Positions 7,083 through 15,551 of a DNA stretch of 64,000 nucleotides are shown in pieces. The stretch spans positions 1-64,000 of the forward strand of contig NZ_JAFCKB010000002.1 of assembly GCF_018130615.1 (NCBI RefSeq), written 5' to 3'. Below the pieces are notes generated by a model that saw only the letters and a program-made list of their open reading frames with translations, was not told where the DNA came from and ran no database searches. The position numbers and the translations under genes are program-made. The DNA comes from Bradyrhizobium manausense (lineage in GTDB: Bacteria > Pseudomonadota > Alphaproteobacteria > Rhizobiales > Xanthobacteraceae). Within the stretch, counting starts at the first letter, position 1. Each line of letters begins with the position of its first letter.

Positions 7083-8321
7083 ATGCCCCTGTTGCAGGTC
7101 CTGCGCCCGACCTTGCCGATCCTGATCGGCGCCTCGATCATGCTGACGCTGAGCATGGGGCTGCGGCAGAGCCTCGGCATTTTCATGCAGCCACTGACGC
7201 ATGACATTCATCTCTCAATCTCGGATTTCACGCTGGCGCTGGCCGTGCAAAACCTCGCCTGGGGCTTCCTGCAGCCGCTCGCCGGCGCAATGACAGTGCG
7301 CTACGGCTTCCGCCCGATCATGATTGTCGGCGCGCTGATGTATATCGTCGGCCTCATTCTGATGGCGACGGCGGGCGGCCTCGTCAGCATCATGATCGGC
7401 GCGGGCGTGCTGATCGGCGCCTCGCTCGCCTGCACCGCGGCGGCGATCGCGATGTCGGTGGCGGCGCGCGCGGTCCCGGCGACAGTGCGCTCCACCGTGC
7501 TCGGCATCGTCTCCGGCGCAGGCTCGCTCGGTGCGTTGTTGTCCGCACCGATCGGGCAGATGCTGAACGAGGGCTTTGGCTGGCGCATCGGGCTTGCCGG
7601 CTTCGTCGTGATGTCGGTGCTGATGATCCCCGCTGCCTGGTATGCCGGCCGCGTCGACGCCATCCCGCTGCCGAAGCCGGCCGCGGATGACATCGGCGAT
7701 GCCACGGCGGCGTCCGTGACGAAGGCGGCGTTCGGCAACGCTTCCTTTGTGGTGATGACCTGCGCCTATCTCGTCTGCGGCATGCAGCTCGTGTTCCTCA
7801 CCACGCATCTGCCATCCTATCTCGCCATCTGCGGCCTCGATCCGATGCTGAGCGCGCAGACGCTCGGCATGATCGGCGGCTTCAACGTGCTGGGCTCGCT
7901 GTTCTTCGGCTGGGCCGGCCAGCGCTGGAACAAGCTGGCGCTGCTCGGCACGATCTACATCCTGCGCTCGCTCGCGCTCGCCTGGTATTTCACGCTGCCG
8001 GCAACGCCGTTCTCGACGCTCTTGTTCGGCGCCATCATGGGCTTTCTCTGGATGGGCGTCGGCCCGCTGGTCGCGGGCGCCGTCGCCGAGATGTTCGGCC
8101 TGCGCTGGCAGGCCATGATCCAGGGCCTCGCCTTCATGAGCCACCAGATCGGCAGCTTCCTCGGCGCCTACGGTGGAGGGGTGATCTATGACGCGCTCGG
8201 CTCCTACACCATGGCCTGGCGCATCGGCGTCGCGCTGGGTCTCGCCGGCGGCATCATCCAGGTCGCGTTTGCCTTGATCCGGCCGGCACAGCCGCCGGCG
8301 CCGGTGCTGCGGACGGCGTAG
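7083..8321 (+). CDS. MFS transporter
   Basis: 412 residues with about twelve hydrophobic segments, a major facilitator. The N-terminal part (MGLRQSLGIFMQPLTHDIHLSISDFTLALA region) resembles the oxalate/formate- and monocarboxylate-type MFS subgroup. A family motif between helices 2 and 3 is present as GAMTVRYGFRPIM. Inner-membrane location; substrate unknown. Start ATG follows GAGGGAG. Control by the divergent TetR protein suggests export of a toxic or inducing compound. Confidence 0.9.
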   Translation: MPLLQVLRPTLPILIGASIMLTLSMGLRQSLGIFMQPLTHDIHLSISDFTLALAVQNLAWGFLQPLAGAMTVRYGFRPIMIVGALMYIVGLILMATAGGLVSIMIGAGVLIGASLACTAAAIAMSVAARAVPATVRSTVLGIVSGAGSLGALLSAPIGQMLNEGFGWRIGLAGFVVMSVLMIPAAWYAGRVDAIPLPKPAADDIGDATAASVTKAAFGNASFVVMTCAYLVCGMQLVFLTTHLPSYLAICGLDPMLSAQTLGMIGGFNVLGSLFFGWAGQRWNKLALLGTIYILRSLALAWYFTLPATPFSTLLFGAIMGFLWMGVGPLVAGAVAEMFGLRWQAMIQGLAFMSHQIGSFLGAYGGGVIYDALGSYTMAWRIGVALGLAGGIIQVAFALIRPAQPPAPVLRTA

Positions 8322-8593
8322 CCGGGACGGGATCATGCAGGTGTGAGGATGACCGGTCGCTGACGATTCAAAGTCGAAGCGATCGGCAATCGCGATGGCG
8401 ACGATGTCCCTGCAAGCTGTATTCGGGTGCGACTTCGCATGAAGCGAAGGTCATGATTGCATGACATGTAAGAGGTGCTGACACACAAAACACCCGACGC
8501 GACGTGAACCTGCGCTCTCGCTTCGAGACGAAAATTGATGGGGGCTCCCACCATGCAATTTCAAATCACGTCTCATTAGCAGAGGAGTAGGCA

Positions 8594-9496
8594 ATGTTTA
8601 TTCAGCGACACCTGCTTTCGTGTTCCGTGACTGTCTTCGCTGCACTGCTTGCCGGTCCCGCCATGGCGGACTGTGGATCTCTACCCAATCTATCGCAGCT
8701 TCGAACTGCTCTGGTCGGTTCTATTACACCGGCAAATGGTCTGAACGGCGGGCTTGGCTTTCACATGTGGGGCACCATCGTCGACCGCGATGGTACGGTT
8801 TGTGCGGTTGCATTCTCCGGCAGCCAATTCACCGCTCAATGGCTTGGGAGCCGCGTGATTTCCGCGCAGAAGGCAAATACTGCGAATGATTTCAGCCTCG
8901 GCCATAACGCCACGCCCGGCGGCAGCCTGTTCCCAGCCGGCCTTGCATTGTCGACGGCCAATCTGTTCTCGGCCGTTCAACCTGGCGGCAGCCTCTACGG
9001 ACTGCAGCACAGCAACCCGGTGGACACTGGCGTTGCCTATGGCAATCAATCGTTCTTCGGGGGCGTCACGCCAGCAAGCTTCGGTCCGGCACCGGTCAAC
9101 AGCCTGGCGTTCGGTACCAACCTTGATCCGATGGTCGGCAAGCGAATTGGTGGTGTGAACGTATTCGGCGGCGGCCTGGCACTCTACAAGGCCGGACAGA
9201 GGGTGGGTGGCCTGGGTGTCAGCGGCGACACCTCGTGCACCGATCATATGGTGGCGTGGCGGACTCGCAATGCGCTCGGGTTCGACGAGTTTCAGGGAGT
9301 TCAGGGAGTCGCCGATGCGGGCCACCCTGACAATATCATCTTCGACATCACGGCGAATGCCGACGGCACCGGCGGGACCGGACAGGCTCCGAATGGTCAA
9401 GGCGGCGTCGGCCAAAGCGCTGGCGGCTTCGGCCATCCCAAATGCCTCAACAATCCGACCCCTTCAGCCGTGGCAGGTCTCCCGGCTGTGAAATGA
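8594..9496 (+). CDS. Secreted GlcG/HbpS-like heme-binding-type protein
   Basis: 300 residues. Residues 1-25 form a signal peptide ending near PAMA-DC. The body resembles GlcG/HbpS (DUF336) domains: an alpha/beta core with VDRDGTVCAV early and the characteristic GGLALYKAGQRVGGLGVSGD late, followed by a Cys-containing DTSCTDHMVAWRTR segment; the middle (about 95-185) is an insert rich in Gly, Ser and Asn. HbpS-like proteins bind heme or small cofactors; here the ligand is unknown. Start ATG follows GAGGAG. A strong hairpin directly follows the stop (9502-9540). The gene is slightly less GC-rich than its surroundings. No partner gene on the same strand. Confidence 0.75.
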   Translation: MFIQRHLLSCSVTVFAALLAGPAMADCGSLPNLSQLRTALVGSITPANGLNGGLGFHMWGTIVDRDGTVCAVAFSGSQFTAQWLGSRVISAQKANTANDFSLGHNATPGGSLFPAGLALSTANLFSAVQPGGSLYGLQHSNPVDTGVAYGNQSFFGGVTPASFGPAPVNSLAFGTNLDPMVGKRIGGVNVFGGGLALYKAGQRVGGLGVSGDTSCTDHMVAWRTRNALGFDEFQGVQGVADAGHPDNIIFDITANADGTGGTGQAPNGQGGVGQSAGGFGHPKCLNNPTPSAVAGLPAVK

Positions 9497-9501
9497 CGCC
9501 G

Positions 9502-9540
9502 ATGCGCTCGGAGAAAGGTGCGTTATTTCTCCGAGCGCAT
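9502..9540 (+). terminator. Perfect 15-bp inverted repeat after GlcG-like gene
   Basis: Arms 9502-9516 (ATGCGCTCGGAGAAA) and 9526-9540 are exact inverted copies with a nine-base loop, starting five bases after the stop codon. There is no T tract after it, so it could be a weak intrinsic terminator or an RNA-stabilising 3' stem; it may also serve the convergent gene ending at 9599. Confidence 0.55.
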
Positions 9541-9598
9541 TGCTGCTCAAGCCTCGTCAATTGTCTGTTTGCAGAGATCAAACAGCCAGATCCTCTGT

Positions 9599-11473
9599 TC
9601 AAGGAAGCAGGCATGGGTCAGCAGGAATGCGGCGCACGGGCAGGAACGCAGCCTGATCCTGCCTCGTCCGCCACGCGGCGAGCTGCTGCTCAAGCTCGGC
9701 GCGAACGTCGACCACCACGCTGGCCCAGTCGCCTCGCTTGGGTTGCCTGAACAGCCGCATGGATCGATACCACGGACTGTCGCCGCGATTGAGCAGCCAG
9801 CGCCAGTCCGGGTTGAAGGGCACCATCGTCCAGACCGGAGCGCCGAGCGCGCCGGCGAGGTGGGCGGCGCTGGTGTCGACCGAGATCACGAGATCGAGAC
9901 AGCAGATCAGCGCAGCCGTCTCGCTGAAATCCGTCAGATGTTGTGTGAGGTCGACGATGTCACGGCGTTCGCCGAGGAAGGCGCGGTCCTGATCGCGGGC
10001 GCCTTTCTGCAAGGAGACGAACTGGACATCGAGGTCCAGCAGAGGCGCAAGCGTGCTCAGCCCCATCGAGCGGTTGTGGTCGTTCTTGTGATCGGGATTG
10101 CCGGCCCAGACCAGGCCGACACGGAAGCGATCGTGAGGACCAAGCCGGTCGTCCCACGCCGTCACGCGCCCCGCTGGCGGCGCGGGGAGGTAGCCTTGCG
10201 CGAGCGGGACAGTATCGAGCTGTGTCCTGAACGCTAACGGCAGGGTGCCGAGAGGGCAGTGCAGGTCGAACGCCGGCGTGGACGATCGGCCGACGCACTC
10301 CGCGACGCCGGTGATGCCGCCCAAAAGCTGCTGGATCGGAGGCTCGACCTCCAGGATGACCTTGGCTCCGAGCGCGGCCACCATGGGCGCATAGCGGGCG
10401 AACTGGATCGCATCGCCCAGTCCCTCATCGGAGTGCAGCAGGATGGTTTTGCCGCTAAGCGGCTGATCGCCACGCCAAAGGGCTTGCGAAAAGTTGCGAT
10501 CGACCAGACCGACGGATGGTAGTCGCCAACGCGCCTCGCGCGCCAGCCAACCGCGCTCGAAGTCGCCGGTCAGGAGCTGAAGCGTCGCCAGATAGAACAG
10601 CGTCTGCGCATCGTTGGGAACGGCCGCGAGCGACCTGTGAAGCGTGGCGAATGCTTCATCCAGCAATTGCAGATGCAACTGGACCACGGCCTTGTTGTTG
10701 AGCACGGCATGAAAATCCGGGCGCAGCGCCAGGGCCCGATCGAAGCAGGCAAAGGCCTGCTCCAGCCGGCCAAACCGCCAATGCAGCAGGCCGAGATTGT
10801 TGTGCGTCTCCGCAAGGCTCGGATCCAGCGCGATGGATTTTTCGTAGTCGGCCTGCGCGTCCTCGAAGCGGTTCGCGGCCGAGAGGCAAACGGCGCGCAT
10901 CTGATACAGGGCAGCCGAAGGATTCAGCGTCTCGGCGATATCGAAGCAATTTATGGCGTCCGCATGCCGGCCGAGCTCGAGCAGCAGCATGCCGCAATTT
11001 TGCGCGGCCTCCCAATAGTGCGGATTGAGTGTCAGGGCTTGCTGCAAGTGCAGCGCAGCCTCGTTCCTGTGCCCGAGCTGCCAGAGCAGATTGCCGAGGT
11101 GATTCCAGAGGCCGGCATCTTCAGGCCTGAGGCTCAAGGCGTGGCTGTAGTGTTGTCGTGCGTCCCCAAGTCGACCCTGCCGTTCCAGCACCGTGGCGAG
11201 GCTGAGGAGATACTCGGCCTTCGGTGCCAGCCGGACGGCGCGGCCGATCCATTCCACGGCGGCGTCGGGCTGCTGCGCGTGAAAGCAAAGCACGCCCAAC
11301 AGGTGAAGAGCATCCGGGTGCTGTTCATCCAGCGTCAGTGCCTGCCGGCAATACAGCTCGGCCTCGGCAATTCGTCCCGATTGAAAATGCGCAAAGCCCG
11401 CCTGGCAGAGCGCAGCCGGCGAGGTCTTTCCGGATTGTTTGGCCGCCGCGGCCCGGCGCTCTCTGCGATTCAT
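9599..11473 (-). CDS. TPR protein fused to glycosyltransferase-9-like domain
   Basis: 624 residues. The first ~310 residues are tandem tetratricopeptide repeats (at least seven, e.g. ALTLDEQHPDALHLLGVLCF, then repeats of A-x-Y/N-G-L spacing). The C-terminal ~300 residues resemble heptosyltransferase/GT9 folds: LVWAGNPDHKNDHNRSM, and near the end LVISVDTSAAHLAGALGAPVW, a typical nucleotide-sugar site. No signal peptide or membrane segment, so cytosolic. Such fusions are common in Bradyrhizobium and are presumed to glycosylate a protein or surface glycan, but substrate is unknown. No neighbouring glycan genes help. The start ATG at 11473 has only a weak ribosome site. Confidence 0.85.
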   Translation of the reverse strand: MNRRERRAAAAKQSGKTSPAALCQAGFAHFQSGRIAEAELYCRQALTLDEQHPDALHLLGVLCFHAQQPDAAVEWIGRAVRLAPKAEYLLSLATVLERQGRLGDARQHYSHALSLRPEDAGLWNHLGNLLWQLGHRNEAALHLQQALTLNPHYWEAAQNCGMLLLELGRHADAINCFDIAETLNPSAALYQMRAVCLSAANRFEDAQADYEKSIALDPSLAETHNNLGLLHWRFGRLEQAFACFDRALALRPDFHAVLNNKAVVQLHLQLLDEAFATLHRSLAAVPNDAQTLFYLATLQLLTGDFERGWLAREARWRLPSVGLVDRNFSQALWRGDQPLSGKTILLHSDEGLGDAIQFARYAPMVAALGAKVILEVEPPIQQLLGGITGVAECVGRSSTPAFDLHCPLGTLPLAFRTQLDTVPLAQGYLPAPPAGRVTAWDDRLGPHDRFRVGLVWAGNPDHKNDHNRSMGLSTLAPLLDLDVQFVSLQKGARDQDRAFLGERRDIVDLTQHLTDFSETAALICCLDLVISVDTSAAHLAGALGAPVWTMVPFNPDWRWLLNRGDSPWYRSMRLFRQPKRGDWASVVVDVRAELEQQLAAWRTRQDQAAFLPVRRIPADPCLLP

Positions 11474-11633
11474 GGATGGTTAGAGCGGTGAAAGTCGTAT
11501 CCACCCCGCAATTGCAGGCTGCGAGGTCATTCAGTCTAACCACGCCAGGATTTCGCGAGGCTGATGGCTCCGTATCGCCCAGGCTGCCGCGCGTATCGGA
11601 CCGGGAGAGGGGCAGTGCTCTCTACCCACACTC

Positions 11634-11713
11634 CGTCATTGCGAGCGCAGCGAAGCGATCCAGACTGTTGCCGCGGTGGGATTCTGAATTGTTTCGCTGC
11701 GCTCGCAATGACG
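11634..11713. repeat. Intergenic palindromic repeat, family 1, perfect 21-bp arms
   Basis: CGTCATTGCGAGCGCAGCGAA at 11634-11654 and its exact reverse complement at 11693-11713, 38 bases apart. It occupies the gap between the TPR gene and rpmG. The close relative at 35394-35480 shares the CGAAGCAATCCAGA-type interior, so these are dispersed copies of one element. Confidence 0.8.
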
Positions 11714-11743
11714 GTGTGGAGAGAGAATGGCGCCTCAACTCAA

Positions 11744-11770
11744 ACGAAAACGGGGCCCGAAAGGGCCCCG
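11744..11770 (-). terminator. Rho-independent terminator of rpmG
   Basis: Read on the minus strand: CGGGGCCC, loop TTTC, GGGCCCCG (11751-11770), followed by TTTTCG. It lies 27 bases after the rpmG stop, the standard position for an intrinsic terminator. Confidence 0.8.
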
Positions 11771-11796
11771 CAAAACTCTTCAACGCTTCGCCGATC

Positions 11797-11964
11797 TTAC
11801 TTGATCTTGGCTTCCTTGAATTCGACGTGCTTGCGCGCGACCGGATCGTACTTCTTCTTGACCAGCTTGTCGGTCATGGTGCGCGAATTCTTCTTGGCGA
11901 CGTAGTAGAAGCCGGTGTCGGCCGAGGACACGAGCTTGACCTTGATGGTGACCGCTTTGGCCAT
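11797..11964 (-). CDS. rpmG: 50S ribosomal protein L33
   Basis: 55 residues, the normal length. Sequence starts [20 protein letters not shown] and ends in the lysine-rich VEFKEAKIK. It lacks the two CxxC zinc knuckles, so it is the zinc-independent C-minus form typical of alphaproteobacteria. Component of the large ribosomal subunit near the E site. Single gene with its own terminator just downstream (11744-11770). Confidence 0.95.
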   Translation of the reverse strand: MAKAVTIKVKLVSSADTGFYYVAKKNSRTMTDKLVKKKYDPVARKHVEFKEAKIK

Positions 11965-12060
11965 GTTCAGAACCTCAGGAATGAAGGGAATCTGGAGCCG
12001 GCCAAACGGCCCGCGTTGGCCGGCAACCTAGCCAGAAACCGCCTGATGTCAAGGTTTCGA

Positions 12061-12111
12061 AGCGTTTTCGAGCGAAGTGGGCACCGGTTCGCGTCAAGAA
12101 AACGCGTCAAA
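12061..12111. repeat. Intergenic repeat, family 2
   Basis: About 51 bases starting AGCGTTTTCGAGCGAAGTGG and ending AAGAAAACGCGTCAAAA. The ends carry inverted 8-base arms GCGTTTTC/GAAAACGC. Near-identical copies lie at 25153-25204 and, with an internal deletion, at 41606-41650. All three directly follow the 3' end of a gene. Confidence 0.8.
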
Positions 12112-12144
12112 AACAATAACCTAGAGCCCCGATCGGGGCTCTAG
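12109..12144 (-). terminator. Terminator of LLM monooxygenase gene
   Basis: 12121-12144 is a perfect 24-base palindrome (CTAGAGCCCCGA and its complement). On the minus strand it is followed by GTTATTGTTTTT, giving the stem plus T-rich tail of an intrinsic terminator 28 bases after the stop of the flavin monooxygenase gene. Confidence 0.75.
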
Positions 12145-12171
12145 GGCGGAAAACCACTCAAATCGGGCCCA

Positions 12172-13497
12172 TTAGGCCTCGAAGAAGCGGTTTTTCGGTC
12201 GGGGAAGGCCCAGATTCTCCCTCAAAGTGGCCCCTTCATACTCTTTCCGGAAAATCCCCCGCCGCTGCAGCTCCGGGACGACCTTGTCGACGAAATCGTC
12301 GAGGCCTGCGGGCAGGAACGGGAACATGATGTTGAAGCCGTCCGAGCCGCGCCCGACCAGCCATTCCTCCATCTGGTCGGCGATGGTTTTGGCGGTGCCG
12401 ACGAAGGACAGCCCGCCGTAACCGCCGACGCGCTGGGCGAGCTGGCGCACGGTGAGCTTGTCGCGCCTGGCAAGATCGACCATGCGCTGCCGGCCGCTCT
12501 TGCTGGCGTTGGTCTCCGGAATCTCCGGCAGCTGGCCATCCGGATCGAAGCCGGAGGCGTCGGTGCCGAGGATGACCGAGAGCGAGGCGATGGCGCTGTC
12601 GTAATGCACGCGGCTGTCGAGCAGGGCGCGCTTCTCCTTGGCCTCGTCGACGCTGTCGCCGACCACGACGAAGGCACCGGGGAGGATCTTGAGGTGTTCG
12701 GGATCGCGGCCGATCTTCTCCATGCGGCCCTTGATGTCGGCGTAGAGCTTTTGCCCATCGGCGAGGCTGCCGCCGCCGGTGAAGACGGCTTCCGCGGTCT
12801 CGGCCGCGAGCTGCTTGCCGTCTTCGGACGCGCCGGCCTGCACGATCACCGGCCAGCCCTGCACGGGACGGGCGATGTTGAGGGGGCCGCGCACCCTCAG
12901 ATACTTGCCGTTGTGGTCGAGCACATGCATCTTCGACGGCTCGAAGAACAAGCCGCTCTCGACGTCGCGCACGAAGGCGTCGTCGGCAAAGGAATCCCAC
13001 AGGCCGGTGACGACGTCGTAGAATTCGCGGGCGCGCTTGTAGCGCTCGGCGTGCTCCATGTGGTCGTCGAGACCGAAATTCAGCGCCGCATCCGGGTTCG
13101 AGGTGGTGACGATGTTCCAGCCCGCACGGCCGCCGCTGAGATGGTCGAGCGAGGCGAAGCGGCGGGCGACGTGATAGGGCTCGTCGAACGTCGTCGAGCC
13201 GGTTGCGATCAGGCCGATGCGCTCGGTGACCGCGGAGAGGGCAGACAGCAGCGTGAACGGCTCGAACGAGGTCACGGTGTGGCTGCGCTTGAGCGCATTG
13301 GCCGGCATGTTCAGCACAGCGAGGTGATCCGCCATGAAGAAGGCATCGAACTTGCCGGCCTCGAGCTTCTGGATCAGCTGCTTGATGTGGCCAAAGTTGA
13401 AATTGGCGTCGGGCCATGCCCCGGGATAGCGCCAGGCGCCGGTGTGGATGCTGATCGGGCGCATGAATGCGCCAAGCTTGAGTTGCCGTTGTGCCAT
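12172..13497 (-). CDS. LLM-class flavin-dependent monooxygenase (NtaA/SnaA/DszA type)
   Basis: About 441 residues from ATG at 13497; an upstream ATG at 13560 would add 21 residues that do not look like the family. A TIM-barrel luciferase-like enzyme using reduced FMN from a separate reductase. Family features: GAFMRPISIHTGAWRYPGAWPDANFN near the start, FMADHLAVL at about 55, SGGRAGWNIVTTSNPDAALNFG around 130-150 and PVIVQAGASEDGKQLAAETAEAVFT around 225-250, all typical of NtaA-type monooxygenases acting on chelators, sulfonates or dibenzothiophene sulfone. Actual substrate unknown. It is a single gene, with no reductase or ABC transporter adjacent. Confidence 0.9.
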   Translation of the reverse strand: MAQRQLKLGAFMRPISIHTGAWRYPGAWPDANFNFGHIKQLIQKLEAGKFDAFFMADHLAVLNMPANALKRSHTVTSFEPFTLLSALSAVTERIGLIATGSTTFDEPYHVARRFASLDHLSGGRAGWNIVTTSNPDAALNFGLDDHMEHAERYKRAREFYDVVTGLWDSFADDAFVRDVESGLFFEPSKMHVLDHNGKYLRVRGPLNIARPVQGWPVIVQAGASEDGKQLAAETAEAVFTGGGSLADGQKLYADIKGRMEKIGRDPEHLKILPGAFVVVGDSVDEAKEKRALLDSRVHYDSAIASLSVILGTDASGFDPDGQLPEIPETNASKSGRQRMVDLARRDKLTVRQLAQRVGGYGGLSFVGTAKTIADQMEEWLVGRGSDGFNIMFPFLPAGLDDFVDKVVPELQRRGIFRKEYEGATLRENLGLPRPKNRFFEA

Positions 13498-13612
13498 CGC
13501 GCCCTGGTCCGTTCTTGATGTCGTTCGGAAAGACATAGGGACGCGGGGGAGCTCTGCCATTGGTGGAGGCGGGAAGAATCTTTTGTTTTTTGATGCGTCC
13601 TCAGCACGTTCT

Positions 13613-13713
13613 CGTCATTGCGGGGGGCCGAGGAGCGGCGAGCCCGCAATCCATAACCACGATCGTGAGTATGGATTCGGGGCTCGCGCTAAGAGGCGCG
13701 CCCCGGGATGACG
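13613..13713. repeat. Intergenic palindromic repeat, family 1
   Basis: Starts CGTCATTGCGGGGGGCCG and ends CGCCCCGGGATGACG; interior holds ATCCATAACCACGATCGTGA. Fills the gap between the LLM gene and the membrane-protein gene at 13789. Same end structure as the other family 1 elements. Confidence 0.7.
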
Positions 13714-13788
13714 GTGGAGGGAGCGGGCCCCCATCGAACCAATCCACCGGTAGGCCCGACCAAGCCATGACCTCCTGAGGAGACTTCA

Positions 13789-14331
13789 ATGGCAGGCGCA
13801 ATGACCGTAGACGGCGGCATCGTCCGGATCGATCGACCGATGCCGTGGGTCGGCCGGCTGCTGTCGCTGCCGCTGCTGGCGGCGAGCGGCTATCTGTTGT
13901 GGAATGTCGCGCTCGGCCTGCGCCAGGATTTTTCCGGTTTCGGCAGGCTGGCCGACGATCTCGTGCCGGTGCTGGTATTCACGGGCCTCGGGCTGCTCAT
14001 CGGCATTCCCGGCGTGATCCTGCTCACCTTCCGCTATTTCGTCGTGCTCAACGAGACGCTGCGCCAGATCGTCATCACCAGGCAGTTCGGGCCGCTGAAC
14101 ATTCGCAAGCAGCGCGATCTTGCCGACTATCACTTCATCAGCATCACCGACGATTACGATCCCGAGCTGACGACCTACGACGTCAATCTCTGCGGCAGCA
14201 AGGGCACCGAGCCGATCACACTTCAGAGCTTTACCAAGCGGGAGGAGGCGGACAAGCTCGCCTGCGAGATCGGACGCGTCTTGAAACTGCCGGCGCGTGA
14301 CTATATCGGCACCGAGCCCAACGCGGATTGA
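13789..14331 (+). CDS. Membrane protein of unknown function, two transmembrane segments
   Basis: 180 residues. Two hydrophobic segments (about 22-44 and 61-85) with short loops, then a ~95-residue soluble tail containing LNETLRQIVITRQFGPLNIRK and FISITDDYDPELTTYDVNLCG. The tail resembles the PH-like or photosystem-assembly type domains seen after paired membrane helices, but I do not recognise a named family. Start ATG follows GAGGAG at good spacing; an internal ATG six codons on (MTVDGG) is the alternative. Single gene between repeats and a hairpin. Confidence 0.75.
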   Translation: MAGAMTVDGGIVRIDRPMPWVGRLLSLPLLAASGYLLWNVALGLRQDFSGFGRLADDLVPVLVFTGLGLLIGIPGVILLTFRYFVVLNETLRQIVITRQFGPLNIRKQRDLADYHFISITDDYDPELTTYDVNLCGSKGTEPITLQSFTKREEADKLACEIGRVLKLPARDYIGTEPNAD

Positions 14332-14382
14332 GATTTTTTTGACGCGTTGTCTTAACGCGAACCGGTACCACCATTCGCGGAA

Positions 14383-14408
14383 GGGGGCGCGAGTTACCTC
14401 GCGCCCCC
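14383..14408. terminator. 11-bp stem-loop between convergent genes
   Basis: GGGGGCGCGAG, loop TTAC, CTCGCGCCCCC at 14383-14408. It sits between the membrane-protein gene ending at 14331 and the peptide gene ending at 14437 on the other strand. No strong T tract on either side, but the stem is very stable; probably a shared bidirectional terminator. Confidence 0.6.
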
Positions 14409-14436
14409 GCCCTTGTGGAAGGTGTCTCCCTTTGAT

Positions 14437-14640
14437 TTAGTTCAATTTCTCGAGCATCCTGCGATACAACTGCATCGCCGAGACCTGGTGCATGTTTTCT
14501 TCAGTTCTCATTCTGTCGGCAACAGTGGACTTGTCGCCGCCACCGGACTTGTCGCCGCCAGACGCCGCATCGAGCTCCTCGGCAGACAATTCGTGCAGCT
14601 CCAGAGCTTCGCACTTTGCATTGATTGAATTCTTGGTCAT
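14437..14640 (-). CDS. Orphan double-glycine-leader (bacteriocin-type) peptide
   Basis: 67 residues from ATG at 14640 (ribosome site AAAGGAGA just upstream; GTG at 14643 is an alternative). Residues 16-29, LELHELSAEELDAASGG in context, match the double-glycine leader consensus (L-S-x-x-E-L-x-x-x-x-G-G) cleaved by C39 peptidase/ABC exporters. After the GG the mature part would be about 38 residues: DKSGGGDKSTVADRM, then a helical basic C-terminus ending RRMLEKLN. It lacks core cysteines. No C39 exporter, immunity or modification gene is nearby, so export would need a distant system. Function (bacteriocin, signal, or leader-like relic) is unknown. Confidence 0.75.
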   Translation of the reverse strand: MTKNSINAKCEALELHELSAEELDAASGGDKSGGGDKSTVADRMRTEENMHQVSAMQLYRRMLEKLN

Positions 14641-14766
14641 CACATCTCTCCTTTGATTTATTCGGCACGCTCATCCGATGCCGGATGCACATTTGGCATC
14701 ACCGCTCTCGTCGGTATGTGACGGCCCTCACGAGATGTCTGATTTGGCTGGGGCGCTCGCTGGGGA

Positions 14767-15519
14767 TCACGCCCCCAGCACGTCCTTCTGCATCTTGCCG
14801 CCGTAGAAATGGAAGAACGGCACCGGCGCGTCGTGGCGAAGCGGGCCGGTGGCAAGGCGCATGTCGAGCTCGTTGAGCACGTTGCGCGTCATCGGATGCA
14901 GGTCGGCGAGCGGCTTTGAGCCGAGCTCGACCCAGACCAGCTCGACCAGCTCCGCATCGGCATGGATCACGCCCTCGACATGATGGGTGATCGCTGACGC
15001 ATCTGCCGTGAAGAAGCGCGTGTCGAAGCGCTTGACGCGGCCGGGCGGGGTGATCGCGCGCGCAATCAGGAACAGGCTGGAGGGATCGGGCAGGAGGCCT
15101 GCATCCGCGAACGGCTTCCAGGGGCCTTCGAGCTTCGCCTTGCCCTCACTCTTGCGTCCGAGGCAGAGGCCGGTTTCCTCGCAGGCCTCGCGGATCGCGG
15201 CAATCGCCAGCGATTTGGCACGCGAGGCCGGCGTCTTCGGGCTGCCCTTGGCGAGATTGGCCTCTAGCTCCGCGGTGATGGGGGCCGCGACCGGCACGCG
15301 ATAATCGTCCTTGTCGACGCGTCCGCCGGGGAAGACGAACTTGCCGGGCATGAACACCACCTTGTCGTGGCGCTTGCCGACCAGCACTTTTGGAACGGCG
15401 CTGCTGCGATCGACCAGGATCAGTGTCGCCGCATCCCGCGGACGAAAATACGGATGGTGATCGGCTTCCTTTTCCTCGTGGACTTTTGCCTTTTCGGCTG
15501 TGTGCGCCGTATCGCTCAT
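14767..15519 (-). CDS. Nudix hydrolase (NUDT7/NUDT19-like, with insertion)
   Basis: 250 residues. Nudix box is split by an insertion: GGRVDKDD at 65-72 and AAIREACEETGL at 107-118 (catalytic Glu in REACEE), as in NUDT19/RP2-like CoA diphosphatases rather than the compact MutT type. It probably hydrolyses a nucleoside diphosphate linked to another moiety; the substrate is not readable. N-terminus (first ~25 residues) is charged, with no signal peptide. It heads no obvious operon but precedes the DUF983 gene, rnr and topA in the same orientation downstream of them. Confidence 0.88.
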   Translation of the reverse strand: MSDTAHTAEKAKVHEEKEADHHPYFRPRDAATLILVDRSSAVPKVLVGKRHDKVVFMPGKFVFPGGRVDKDDYRVPVAAPITAELEANLAKGSPKTPASRAKSLAIAAIREACEETGLCLGRKSEGKAKLEGPWKPFADAGLLPDPSSLFLIARAITPPGRVKRFDTRFFTADASAITHHVEGVIHADAELVELVWVELGSKPLADLHPMTRNVLNELDMRLATGPLRHDAPVPFFHFYGGKMQKDVLGA

Positions 15520-15551
15520 ATCCTCACCAAGACTGTTCTTGCTTATTGTGC

